Assembly (NCBI RefSeq): GCF_024139115.2
Contig: NC_085141.1
Location: 371,589,925-371,653,924, forward strand
Source of the DNA: Armigeres subalbatus
Taxonomy: Eukaryota > Arthropoda > Insecta > Diptera > Culicidae
Reading direction: 5' to 3'
Length of the DNA: 64,000 bases
Part shown: piece after piece, positions 33,451 through 45,000 of the stretch
How the letters are laid out: every line of letters starts with the position of its first letter
Position numbering within the stretch: position 1 is the first letter of the stretch
Made by a program: the position numbers and the translations under genes
Notes under the pieces: model-generated
The model's input: only the letters and a program-made list of their open reading frames with translations
What the model was told of the DNA's origin: nothing
Database searches by the model: none

Positions 33451-33764
33451 CATAAAGACATCAATAATGCTATAGTAGATAGTGTAAGAAAACAAGCCAT
33501 GTAGAAGCAATATTTCTGTTGGCGGCTACTGTTAAACGATTAGCAGCGGATGCTACTGTATACAGATCGAGGAAATGCTGTGCTCCACAATTTCAGCGAT
33601 TTATGATGCATACAAGTTAGCCAACAGAACATGCTGATAGATGTTTGAATAATAGTTGAAATAATGCTGAAAGTATAATTTTTAAGCTTATGTGCTAAAA
33701 GCAGCATGTAGGCCTAACGTTTATACAGCATGAAACTGAAAATAGCGTTAGTAAACCAACCTAT
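33451..33764. other. Unassigned sequence
   Basis: No gene or clear repeat is seen. Confidence 0.35.
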
Positions 33765-33904
33765 GGGCCTTTTCACGAGACGTTTAAAAACAGCTGATTT
33801 TATCGTCAATTGACAGTTCTTCTATGAAAGTGACAGCTTCGGACTTGCAGGCCTGTTCAGCGGTTGTAAACAAGTGCAGTCTCGGCAGTGTCACATGAAA
33901 AGGC
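33765..33904. mobile_element. 140-bp MITE (GGGCCTTTTCAC termini, TAT target)
   Basis: Ends GGGCCTTTTCACGAGAC and GTCACATGAAAAGGCC, with TAT at both sides. Confidence 0.8.
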
Positions 33905-34533
33905 CTATAGGGTATGCGAAGAAGCACATCCATAATTTTTTCTTTGTTATTTACATATGTTAAAGTGACGGTGATGACAGAGCAGCAGCAATTGAATTAG
34001 GAGATCAGGAGTTCTAATCTGGGTTAGCAACAAAATTGATATTTCAGTTTAGAAAAAAACATTAAATAAACTCCGATATCTACTCTCGTTTCCAATAATA
34101 TTTAATCAAATTGAAATCAGTGGCTGTATAAATCTTATTTACAGATTATTAATGTTTTAGTAAAGATTGAGAGAAAATTGTGTAACATGCTGTAAAGTAG
34201 TTGTGCAGGCACGTCAAAAACAGCTGAGTAGATTCGCCAGATTTACTGGTAAAATAATTGAATAGAAGTTCTTGAACATATGTATAGCACACATATTCAG
34301 CTTGAAGCCGTATAGACGAGCTGCAATAACATTGACATTGATATTAAATGTTAGTTGGGATGTTTATTTAGCATCCATCTCTCTACTCCGCTTTGACTGC
34401 CAAAGTTTGTTCGCTACCTCATTATATTCGGACAATGAGTTAGATACATTATTGTCTTCGATGTCAGTCCACTCGTCAAGGATCCCCCTTGTTGTCGGAT
34501 GCTTCACCTGTTTCACTTGATTTTTTGTAGTGA
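33905..34533. other. Unassigned AT-rich sequence
   Basis: An 82-codon forward frame (34272-34520) is open but unrecognised. No repeat ends are seen. Confidence 0.35.
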
Positions 34534-34553
34534 TTAGACTTCAAAGCGATTGG

Positions 34554-35007
34554 CCGACGAGCTCGGTGGTCTAGTGGCTACCGCTTCTGCCTTATAAGCA
34601 AGAGGTCGTGGGTTCAATTCCAGGCTCGTCCCTTTCCTACTTTGTATTTCTATCTTAGTTCTTTCTGTGTTTCACGTTCTACCAAAACGATTCCTACTGT
34701 TATAACCTTCCACACAATCCCAAAACCTCCCGTGGCACCTATGAGAGGTCGTAGAGTTCTCTGCATCTTTCTTAAGTTGGTGTCCAACTAGTCATCTTTT
34801 TCCTTCCTCAGCATTCGCAAGGACGTGGCCAGGACAGATCTCGACTATTGGATAGTGCAATGCTTCCATCTAAGAGATAGTGATTAGTCCCAAATCAATA
34901 TCTGAGGTAACGGATGAAAGTAATGCTACTCTCATACAATAGTCTTGGCTTGTACCACCTACGAATTTGTGCGAAATGCTCAATGCTAATGCTAATGCTA
35001 ATGCTAA
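34554..35007 (+). mobile_element. tRNA-derived SINE with (AATGCT)n tail, 20-bp perfect target duplication
   Basis: The tRNA-like head (34554-34632) has an A box TGGTCTAGTGG and B box GGTTCAATTCC. The body is unrelated to tRNA. The tail is AATGCT repeats (34980-35007). A perfect 20-bp duplication lies at 34534-34553 and 35008-35027, showing target-primed insertion. The tail matches that of LINE pieces at 51097 and 28535. Confidence 0.92.
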
Positions 35008-35027
35008 TTAGACTTCAAAGCGATTGG

Positions 35028-35385
35028 GTCCCTCTTGCAGCTGTCGATGAATCCCACTGAAGTAGTCGTCTTCGCGATCCCCTGGTTATCTTTGCTTGCC
35101 GAGGTAGCTGGGAGGCCATGCGAGAGTTGAAACTTGCGTGTTCAGAGCCATATCAGTGCTAGTCATGAATTATCATCTGAGCCTTTCTTCCAACCCAGTT
35201 GGCAAAACTTGGTGGCATTATTGGGCAGCATGCTACAAGGTCCACCACGGTTTTATGGGACGGAAGACAGCCTAGCCATTAGCCCACTCACCGTTTCAGT
35301 TCTATGTTACCCGGCCTTACTAAGAGAGTAGAATGTCTCGACCGCCAGCCCTCGCATTCAAAATATAGCAATTGAAACTTAACTG
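35028..35385. other. Unassigned sequence
   Basis: No gene or terminal repeat is seen. Confidence 0.35.
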
Positions 35386-35650
35386 CAGGCCTGGTAGCGG
35401 GTCACTTTTTAGTGACTTGGTCACTTTTTTCGGGCTAGTCACTAAAAAGTCTCTTTTTTCGACCTCAAGTCACTAAAGTCACTTTTTCTCGCAAAAAGTC
35501 ACTATTTTCAACTATTTTGAAACTATTGACAACGATTTTTTTAAAAGGCTTTATGTATCCATCGGAAGATGCTTTGTTCATGGCGGAAATGAAATTACGG
35601 ACCTTGGAAAAATGATCGCTCTGTAACTTCGCCAGCCATTTAATTCGCGC

Positions 35651-35826
35651 AGGGGGTCCCGTAGCGTAGTTGGCTACACGTTCGCCTTTCAAGCGAATGG
35701 TCATGGGTTCGATTCCCAGTCCCTCCACCTAAACCCTCGTCAGTCGCCGGATGCGCAGCCTATGCGGTGGCGTATTGGGGTGCATGCCCCACCGTGAGGA
35801 GACCTGTTGATATCGTTTTTTTTTTA
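35651..35826 (+). mobile_element. tRNA-derived SINE, short
   Basis: A tRNA-like head GGGGGTCCCGTAGCGTAGTT, an anticodon-loop-like CTTTCAA and B box GGTTCGATTCC are followed by a body and a T-run. The acceptor stem pairs poorly, and there is attached non-tRNA sequence, so it is not called as a tRNA gene. Confidence 0.75.
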
Positions 35827-36409
35827 ACTAAAACTTTATGCAGTAGGGGAAGGTGGGGAGACTTGATTCTCCCCTGTTTTACCAAGAACTAAAGTAGTGT
35901 TGTTATAGCGTATTTTTATAATAAATCCTCTAGACATATGATCGTTATGTTGCGAGTTTTTTTTTAATTGACAACCTTATTTACTCTATTATTTACTGTG
36001 TTTTGTTCCTCCTGAAGATGTTTTTTAGTGGCCACGCAAAATTAGAACAACTTCTCTCAATGATATTTGGTCATCATTTTGTTGGTCATCTATCATTTTT
36101 TCACAGCACAAATCCATAAATATGCTAAATGACCTTCATTGATAAAATGCTATCATTCCACCACAATTTGAGGATATTTGGATTTTAGGTTGTTGCCTCA
36201 ATATGAGCAGACTTCCCTCATTGGGCATCCATATAAAAATTTGTCTAAAAAATTCAAGAAAGTATAATTTGTTCTCAAGCGGCCAATTTTTGTAGATTTG
36301 ACAGATGTAATTTTGAAGATTGCATGCGCTGTCGAATTCCATAGCAAAAATCGTTCATGAATACGCACAGCAAGTCGGAAAACCTGCGTATTTTGGAGTA
36401 TTTTTTTTA

Positions 36410-36640
36410 AAGTTCAGATAGCATGGTCCTCATTACAAGCAGGAGGTCGACGGTTCAATCCCAGGCTCGTTGTACATGAATCTCCATAATTTTTGTATTG
36501 TTTTCTACTAAAACGATCCGTACTGTTGTTCCTGTCGCACCAAAAATTCAAAAAAACATCCGTTTCACCTATGACAAATCGTAGAGTTCTCTGCATATTT
36601 CTTAAGTAGGTGTTCAGCTAATCCAATGATCGAAATTTTC
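36410..36640 (+). mobile_element. 5'-truncated SINE related to 34554-35007
   Basis: The B box GGTTCAATCCCAGGCTCGT and the body (GTAGAGTTCTCTGCAT, TTCTTAAGTAGGTGT) match the SINE at 34554. The A-box half is degraded. Confidence 0.7.
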
Positions 36641-37150
36641 ACTCATTCTCACGAGAAGAGAATGCTCATTCACGAAGATTTTCGCCGAGAAATCATTTTC
36701 AGAAAACAAAAACAGGTGTTAAGAGTGATATCCATATTTCGCTCACTTCCAGTGGCGTAAAAATTTGATTTTCTTGCAGACTACTCACAGTTTTGAGTTG
36801 TCCTGCTTTTTACAGATATTGAGTAAAATTTCCGTGGGGTTGAAAGAGAAGGCAATACAAATTTACTTAGTCACTAAGTAGATAAAAGTTAGCGTGTACT
36901 ATTTTTTCGTTTCTCTTCTGAGGTTGGTTCTAAGAGAAAAATGGTGAGTGAAAGATGTTTTCCACCACAAATTACGAAAAAATATTCTCCTTCGATCCAA
37001 AAACGCTTGATTTTTTTCTCATAGAACTTGCAACTGAAATTGTAAGCTTTTTCTGCAACTGAAAGTCACTATTTGGTCCCTTTTTTCGTCAGCTTTGGTC
37101 ACTAAAGTCACTATTTTGAGTGGCTTCAGTCGCTACCAGCCCTGTAACTG

Positions 37151-38769
37151 GCATCAGTCTTAATGCGCCCTCGGGGTGGGACGTCATATTATCAGCTTCA
37201 GTATTAAACTGAACCTGAGGATATGACTAGATTTACACTACTACAGAATATCTAGATCCTAACGTAACGGATAATTGAACATCTAATTCCTAGTTAAAAG
37301 TATCATATACCAGTATAATAAATTAATCATTTTATTTTGGAATTATGGAGAGTGAAACCTGAAAAGTGTTGCAAGTTACCCCGTTTGACGGTAATAATCT
37401 CACTTAGCAACTGGAATCGGCCCGAAATCTGTACTAAGATCGTTGGGAGAGGTGCAAATTCCCCACCATCTTCATAGCATCCAGAAGGCTTTCGGATTGT
37501 CATCGTAAAACCTTCACTCGGGTTATCATTTTACTTTGTAATATTTATTTGGTTATCCAAGATTTTTCTTATTACAATGCGCTGGTTGCCACGGTTCACT
37601 TCCGTTGTGTATATTTTGTTTGCTTTGTCCTTTGCTGCTAAAGAATATTTTGTTGTTCTCAATGTAGATAGATTACTTTAAAGTGTGTTTAAATGTTAGG
37701 GTTTTTCACCTTTGCTCTTTTGTCTTCCACTCTGCTACGATTTTACATTTGAAGGGTTCGATCTTCTGGAGTAAATGTTCTTCTGTCTGCTGTTTCGAGA
37801 AGAGTCCCTAGCATTGCTAATGTTCATACAATTTCTGTAGCTTTTGTTCAAAGATAACCCATAAATTCCTCCAAACTAATGGCAAATTCAACGGAATCTA
37901 TTTTAAATTATCTACTGCTGTTAATTGATTGTTTTGAAGAAGCCAACTCTTGGGATGAAGTTTGCACGCTTCGCTTCTTCGATCACTACCCTTGTGTTTG
38001 ATATTTTAAACAATTACGAAACTAGCTAGAAGATAAGATGGGGAAGGAAACATGTACACAGAAAGATAATCGAACAACTCTGTGCCGAAAGTCCGATATT
38101 AAACTTACTAAAACTAAGATAGGGATATATATGGGAAACCGTCCTTAAATACGAAATAATAAAAAAGTACTAAATCAACATGCACCTAGCATTACTCAAC
38201 TAAGAATATAAAGGGGTTTTGCGTTGAAAATAATAATCATAATAATTACTATTGCTGGAGTGTTTCGAATTTTTGAAACACTTGAAATAACTCTTCACCA
38301 AACACACCCGAACAGGTGGGTGGCTGACTACCACGAAGCGGAACCGAATTCAGATTTTTGTTTTGATACTTGAAATACGCAAGTCTCCATGCGTTCTAAT
38401 AAATACGATCGTGGGTTTTAAGCTTTTTTTTTCAATCGATGTAAGCACAAATCAATGCCCTTCGTTAGGTCACCCGATGTCGATTTTCTCGAACAAAGGT
38501 CACCGCTCTTTTATCACCGTTTCCATTCGTCACAGCTCCTAACTGAAAAACAACTCATAAGTCGAAGCAACTACGTTACGAAACCAAAATAAATCGAATC
38601 TTCCTCTCGAGTCCTTCCTTCTCTCCATTTTTTTTTGTTTTGGGATAGTGAGGTTTGTCTGTCCGACTGTCCCTGCTGATGACGACTTGACGGAGGCTCA
38701 CTTTGGATGGGTTGTTTTTCATACACGCGCGCACGCTTCTGGCTGCTCGTTCTCTCTTAGACAGTCGAA
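37151..38769. other. Non-repetitive DNA between hAT-like element and the Rer1 3' end
   Basis: No TE ends are recognised. It may contain an extended Rer1 3'UTR (an AATAAAT on the minus strand near 37551 is a possible distal poly(A) signal) or the 5'UTR and promoter of the + strand frame at 38770. Neither is proven. Confidence 0.4.
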
Positions 38770-38925
38770 ATGATCGGAACCACCGTGGAGGGGGATGCTG
38801 CTGTGGCAGCCGCCACCGGTCCCGCCGTGGCAGCAGAACCGGTGGCAACCTCCGCGGACGATACGACCGAAGACGACGACGATGATGACGACGACGACGA
38901 AGAAACGGATGATGCTGGTGGCAAG
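38770..38925 (+). CDS. Possible first coding exon, Ala-rich then poly-Asp (unknown gene)
   Basis: An ATG in good context (GTCGAAATG) opens 52 codons: an Ala/Val-rich stretch, then TSADDTTEDDDD and a run of nine Asp, then EETDDAGGK. The frame meets a plausible donor, AAG|GTTTGT, in phase 0. Codon choice is varied and high in GC, unlike the surrounding TE-derived DNA. The exon lies only 17 bp from the Rer1 stop on the opposite strand, so the two transcripts would overlap tail to head. The gene is not recognised. A first exon of the tankyrase locus downstream is conceivable, because the exon at 57739 needs a phase 1 upstream partner, but the bridging exon is not found. It could instead be an antisense shadow of the Rer1 3'UTR. 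Confidence 0.4.
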
Positions 38926-38942
38926 GTTTGTGCTTTTAATTG

Positions 38943-39017
38943 TCACTTTTCCGTCGGGACCGCCTGGTAGCGGGGCTTACTGTGGGTGAACGGCAGGTAC
39001 CGGTACTTGATCATGTG
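38943..39017 (-). CDS. Rer1: Rer1 terminal coding exon, 15.5 kb from the previous exon
   Basis: This exon has 24 codons plus TGA, preceded by a CTTACAG acceptor. It begins [12 protein letters not shown], the standard Rer1 cytoplasmic tail entry, in the phase required by the exon ending at 54482. The tail ends in Lys (VPTEK). An ATTAAA hexamer (38936-38941 on the minus strand) lies one base beyond the stop, so the 3'UTR may be very short; a longer 3'UTR running further down the minus strand is also possible. Confidence 0.93.
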   Translation of the reverse strand, partial: HMIKYRYLPFTHSKPRYQAVPTEK

Positions 39018-42000
39018 CTGTAAGTGGAAGGAAGGTGGAGTTGGATTAGAGAATCAGGAATTTATTTATTTAATAATAAATATTAATGGCTAAAAGTTGG
39101 TCGTGGTAGGAAGAGCGATTTCAAATAATAATGCATAAACTGTAAAAAAGCACTCCCTGGACGACAAAGGGGAGAAAAAAAGATATTTTAGTTACTAGAT
39201 AAAGATTGTCGCTGTCGTCGCTGTCCGAAACATCTTTTGCTGGCGAGGATAAGGGAGCTAAATGTCAACGAAGGAAAATCCATACGATTTGACAGCTTAG
39301 TACCCAACATGTTCCGGATCACCTTAATGAACCATTCCAAAAAATCCGATCAAGTTGAAAGCTATGGATCATTAGAATGGAGAAAATAAATTTGATCCGT
39401 TCAACAAAGGGATCCGGTTTGACCATCTACACATGTACCCCAGGTTGAGAACGGCTGCTCTAGGAGCTTTTCCTTAAACTCGTCCAGAAATTTCTCCAAA
39501 ATTTTCCTACACGAATTTCTCCAGTACTTCTTCCAGCAATTCCTCTGGAAATTTCTATTGGTATTCCTGCGGGAGTACATCCAGGAATTCCCCATGAATC
39601 GCCTCCATATATACCTATAGGTTGCTCCGGAAATTCCTCCAGGAATGTCTCCGGAAGTATACTCTGGATCTGGATTTTTTTCAAGCATTTTTTTTCGGAA
39701 ATTCCTGCAGCAATACCTCAGGAAGTTCCTCTAAGAATTCATCCAGAAGATCCTTCAAAAATGCCTCCAGAAACTCCTAGAGTGTTTTTTCAAGAAAAGG
39801 AATTCATCCTGAAGTTCCTGTAGGAATTGCTTCTCAAGTTCCTCCAGCTATTCCTCCGGAAGTTCCTTTAGAAATTTCTCCGGAAGTTACTTCAGAAAAT
39901 CCTTTGGATGTTCCAACAGGAATTCGTCCGAAAGTTCCTTCTCCGAAAGTTCCTTCAGAAATTTATCCGAAAAATGCTTCAGAAACTCCTCCGGAAGTTC
40001 TTTCTGGAAATCATTTGGAAGTTCCATAAGTATGTTGGTGCTGGGGTTGATACCTTTCTCATGTAAAAAATACTTTAAAAAATGAGTATTTTTTAGCGTG
40101 TATGGGCATAAAAAAAAGTATTTTGGCCATAACTTCTGATCCCATAGTCCGATCTGGCCAATTTTTAATAGCAAACAATGGGACAAGATTCCCCGTTGAA
40201 TGAAACATGTTGCAAGTAAATCGGACAATGCTAAGTTCCAAAAAGTTTTTTACAAAATTTGTACACGTACACATACACACACATACATACGCACACACAG
40301 ACATCACCTCAGTTCATAAATAAATGGAAATGATCGACTTTTCAAACTTATTGGATTTTGAAATTTCTCGTTGTTGAATAATCATAATTTTAATATTGAA
40401 AACATTTGAAGACATTTTACTCGACTGTGAAGACATTTGAAAATATCCTCTGGCATCCAGCATCTAAAATCTGGCTCAAATATTGAAAACAGCTAAATTT
40501 GATTTTATGCCATTTATAAAAAAAAATAATGCATTTTACATTAGATTGCAATAATATATGCAACTTATTTATAGGCTGACCAGATCCTTTCGGTGAAAAA
40601 ACGGGACAAATGCACTTGCAAAACGGGACATGTCAAAAAACCTTGTGGGAAAATTCAAAATGTGTGGGCTTAATTTTCATTTTCCGTGTAAAAAGTTAGA
40701 GAAATTTTTTAGAGTGAATCATTCACCACCATAACCTTCTTCTGTATTAAGTTAGTTGTGGAAAAATATAACAAATAATTCACTCTTCAAAATAACGCGG
40801 AAAAACTCGAAGGAGTTATTTAATTTATTAACGCATTCTTCATTTTTTTTAAATTGTGAAATTTTGAAATTTTTAATCTACTCTTAAACATGGATTTTAT
40901 TACTGACCAATATCAAAAACTTTTCCAATTGTGAACAATTGAAAATAACAAAAAAATAGTCAAAGTACCCTGTCAAAAGGCATATGCGAAAAGAGCAATA
41001 GGGTAGGATTATAGATTTTTCGTGCTAAAACCCTTTTTCATGAATATAAGTGAGGGAAAATCTACGGACAAGAATAACAAGAAACGAACATTAATTAAAT
41101 GTAATTTTAATTATTTCTATGAATATGGTTGGCGCATGTGCTTTAATGTAAAAACTAATCAACTCACAGTACTTTTTGATCGAAATTGATTTAAATGACG
41201 CTAAAAGTAGCCTCACACATCGGGAATCTTGTCCATTGTTTTTGTTCCATGTGCTTCTAAAAGAGTGAGATTCATGCAATTTCTTCACCAAAATTAAGAC
41301 AAATCCCGGCTTATTTGTAGGCTGATTTTCAGCTCGGACTCTCGGAAATTTCCACCGGATTGTATTTTGAATCGGGCCGAAATTCTAACTTCCTACAACG
41401 AAATCCCATAAATCTTGCCCACACATATGAAAGCGAAACTTGCTGACAAGCTCCTGATCTGTAAACTAGCCTTAAAGTACGTGAGAACCAAAATCCGAAC
41501 AAACTTTCCCTCGGTTTGAAAATGCCTCAAACTCGATTTGTTCAACTGATTTATAATTTTTTTTATTGTCGTCGATTTTTTACAGTAGGGGAACTGTACC
41601 GGGTTTGGCCATGTTCCTAATTTGGCCAATTTTACGAATGACTTCAAAAATAATGCGATTCGGGAGGGTTTTATTAGTTCCAACAAGAGATATATCCCTC
41701 ACGATTCGACGCTGCTTTTCACTGATCGATTATTTTGGAAAATTATGTATTTTTGAGGGTTGGCCAAATTACCGCGTGCACTTATCCTATATGATTTCGG
41801 TGCACTTCTCCGGTGCACTTCTCTCTCTATATGATTTCGGTGCACTTCTCCTATATGATTACGAAATATTAGGAATTATTCAAAAAGACTGAATGATTCC
41901 TAATGATTCGAAAAGAATCAATCGAAAAAAAAACAGAATTACCTTCGCAAGAAAAGAAAATCGTAAATTAAATTTAATTTGGAAATTAGAATGTCTGTCC

Positions 42001-45000
42001 CTGCGCTTTATTTTCTTGACGTTGAGGCCTGACCTGATTTTCAGGATGTACTTGCCTACCAAGTTACCGGTTCCGTTTAATTCATTGATGAAATTATCCA
42101 AATTTGTAATGGCTTCGAAATAAACAGAAAAAGTCATTGAAATGAAACTGTATGAAGAAATTTCCCGTTGTCATTAACTGTGAAAAACCTTAAGAAAGTC
42201 AATCCATGCGAAATGCATAACGGCAAAAATATCTTCCTTTGAAAATCAACACAATCTCACACTTTTTTTTATTGATTTCGTCCACTTTCTTTGTATTTGG
42301 TTTGAGATTCCTGCCTAAATTATTGATTTTTTTCTTTTGGAAGAATCAATGAAAAAACGGGACAATTTGAGAATTTTTTAGATTACGACGGGACAGCACA
42401 ATAAGGTCTAAAAAACGGGACTGTCCCGTTAAATACGGTACGTATGGTCAGCCTACTTATTTATAGATTCCCCCGTAACACTGGGAAGACACCTTTGCGT
42501 TGTGTGTTACGGTGTAAGATATACCACGCTGACATTGTCAGCTACAGATCCGGACACAACGAATACCTTTCCCAATATCCAACTCCGTGGTACTTATGAG
42601 GGTGTCGCTTAGTCGGGGCCTCTCATTAAGTAAGTACAACAACAACACTTCCTTCCCATCCCGAGTTACGGTAACGATGGGCGTGGCCAGGAGTAGTAAT
42701 CCTCATGCTTTTTTGATTTTTTTTTCTAGGATTTAAATCAAGGACGACATCCACCTAATCTGAATGGAGATTTCAAAAGAAAAACATAAGTATCACTAGT
42801 GTCCAATGCTATGCTATGTAGTCATGGAAGTCATTTATAAGATTATGAAATGAAATTGCGGATTGTGAGATTTCATCTACATAAACCATTTTTTCATTTT
42901 CATTTGTTGTCTTTCTATTCCTGCTATAGCAACGAAACCTTTTGGGAATCCGAAGCGAATTCTTTTGCTGTTTCAAAGAGGAAGTATTCGGAGTCCCGAA
43001 GGAAATACTTTTGGGATTTCGAAGACTATTCTTTTAGGATTCCGAAAGAAAAAAAATATTTGGAATCCGGAAAGTAATTATTCTACGATCCCGGAAGGAA
43101 TCCTTGTCATGGTGCCGCGACTTATTTTCAAAATAAAAATTCCTTGATTTTTGCAGGTTTTTTCCAGGGTTTTTGTAAAACTTCCCGGATTATGAAAGAT
43201 ACATCGAATACATACATAACTTTTAGGAGCGTCACGGTTTTAAGTTATACATGGTGCAGATGATTTATTTATGTGAGAAATAAAGTATAAATTAGTTTGG
43301 AAGCTAAATAGAAAATTGATAATTATAGAAGGGATTGCCATTATAACAACAAGTTTCTCAGTAACAACGTTGTTTTCTCTAAAGGCGACTTTTACACTTA
43401 ATTCCTTCAAAAATTCTAGGACGAAATTCTAGGAACTTCCGAAAAAAATCCTATTTTATTTATTTATTACCAGACTAAGACCGGAGTGGCCTGTGCAATA
43501 TATAAAAGTCTTCTCCATTCAGCTCGGTCCATGGCTGCACGTCGCCAACCACGCAGTCTGCGGAGGGTCCGCAAATCGTCCTTCAACTGATCGATCCACC
43601 TTGCCCGCTGCGCACCTCGCCTTCTTGAGCCCGTCGGATCGGATCAGACCCTTCAGTCTGATGTAGGCTTCCTCCATCTTTTCAAAGTTACGTGCCATAA
43701 TATTTATGTCGTCAGCGAAACCAAATTACTGGACGGACTTCGTGAAAATCGTACCATTCGTGTCAACCTTTGCCCTTTGTAATACTCCCTACAAAGCGAT
43801 GTTGAATAGCAGATACGAAAGACCATCAACTTGACGTAACCCTCGAAGGGACTCAAGAATGCCGCCGAAACACGAACTACGCATATCACCCGGTGCAGCG
43901 TCGCCTTGAACAACCGTAGCAGTTTAACCGGAAATCCGTGTTCGTGCATAAGCTGCCATAGCTGGTCCCGATCGATTGTATCATATGTGGCTTTGAAATC
44001 GATAAATAGATAATGTGTGGGCACGTTGTATTCGCGGCATTTCTGCAATACGTGGCGTACGGCGAACACCTGGTCTGTAGTAGAGCGTTCACCCATAAAT
44101 CCCGCCTAGTACTGCCCCACGAACTCTCTTGCATCTGGTGTTAGTCGGCGGCATAAAATTTGGGAGAGTACCTTGTAGGCGGCGTTCAGCAATGTGATTG
44201 CGCGGTAGTTGCTACAATCCAGCTTATCGCCTTTTGTGTAGATGGGACACACGACACCTTCCATCCGCTCCTGTGGCAGAACCTTATCCTCCCAAACCTT
44301 GGTAATTACCCAGTGCAGCGCTCCAGCCAGTGCCTCACCACCATATTTAAACAGATCTCCTGGAGCTGGCCAACTCCAGGGGCTTTGTTGTTTTCACCCG
44401 GCCGATCTCCTACTGGATTTCCTGGAGATTCGGAGCCGGAAGACGTATGTCCTGCGCGCGTGCTCCTAGGTTCATTACCATACCGCCACCGTTGTCTGCC
44501 ATATCGCCATTCAGGTGCTCGTCGTAGTGCTGCCGCCACCTTTGGATCACCTCACGCTCGTTTGTAAGAAGGTCCCCGTTTATGTCCTTACACATATCAG
44601 GGTGTGGCACGTGGCCCTTACGTGAACGGTTCAACTGCTCAGAGAACTTTCGTGCATTATTAGCGCGGTACAGTTGCTCCGTCTCTTCACGGTCTCGATC
44701 TTCCTGCTGGCGCTTTTTCCTCCGGAAAATCGAGTTTTGTCTGTTCCGCGCCCGTTTGTATCGTGCCTCGTTCGCCCTCGTGCGGTGTTGCAGCAATCTC
44801 GCCCATGCTGCATTCTTCTCCTCAACTAACTGCTCACATTTGCCGTCATACCAGTCGTTTCTCTGATCCGGAGCCACCGTGCCTAGTGCAGCGGTTGCGG
44901 TGCTTCCAATGGCAGATCGAATATCTCTACAGCCATCTTCAAGAGATGCTGCGCCTAGCTGCTCTTCCGTTGGGAGTGCCACTTCCAGCTGCTGCGCGTA

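Larger units (their letters stand above)
35386..37144. mobile_element. GTCACT-rich inverted-repeat element (hAT-like ends)
   Basis: Ends CAGGCCTGGTAGCG and CGCTACCAGCCCTG are flanked by TAACTG at 35380-35385 and 37145-37150. Subterminal AGTCACTA/TAGTGACT motifs are dense. Two SINEs are nested inside. No intact transposase is seen. Six flanking bases match rather than eight, so hAT assignment is tentative. Confidence 0.78.

Noticed and set aside
34554..34632. Functional tRNA gene
   Set aside because: A and B boxes are good, but the tRNA-like part is fused to a SINE body and tail inside a 20-bp target duplication.
35651..35730. Functional tRNA gene (Glu-like anticodon loop)
   Set aside because: The acceptor stem pairs poorly and the sequence continues into a SINE body.
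38719..38946. Minus-strand frame opposite the Asp-rich exon as Rer1 coding
   Set aside because: The Rer1 stop at 38943 is in the conserved frame; the minus frame here is the complement of the GAC runs.
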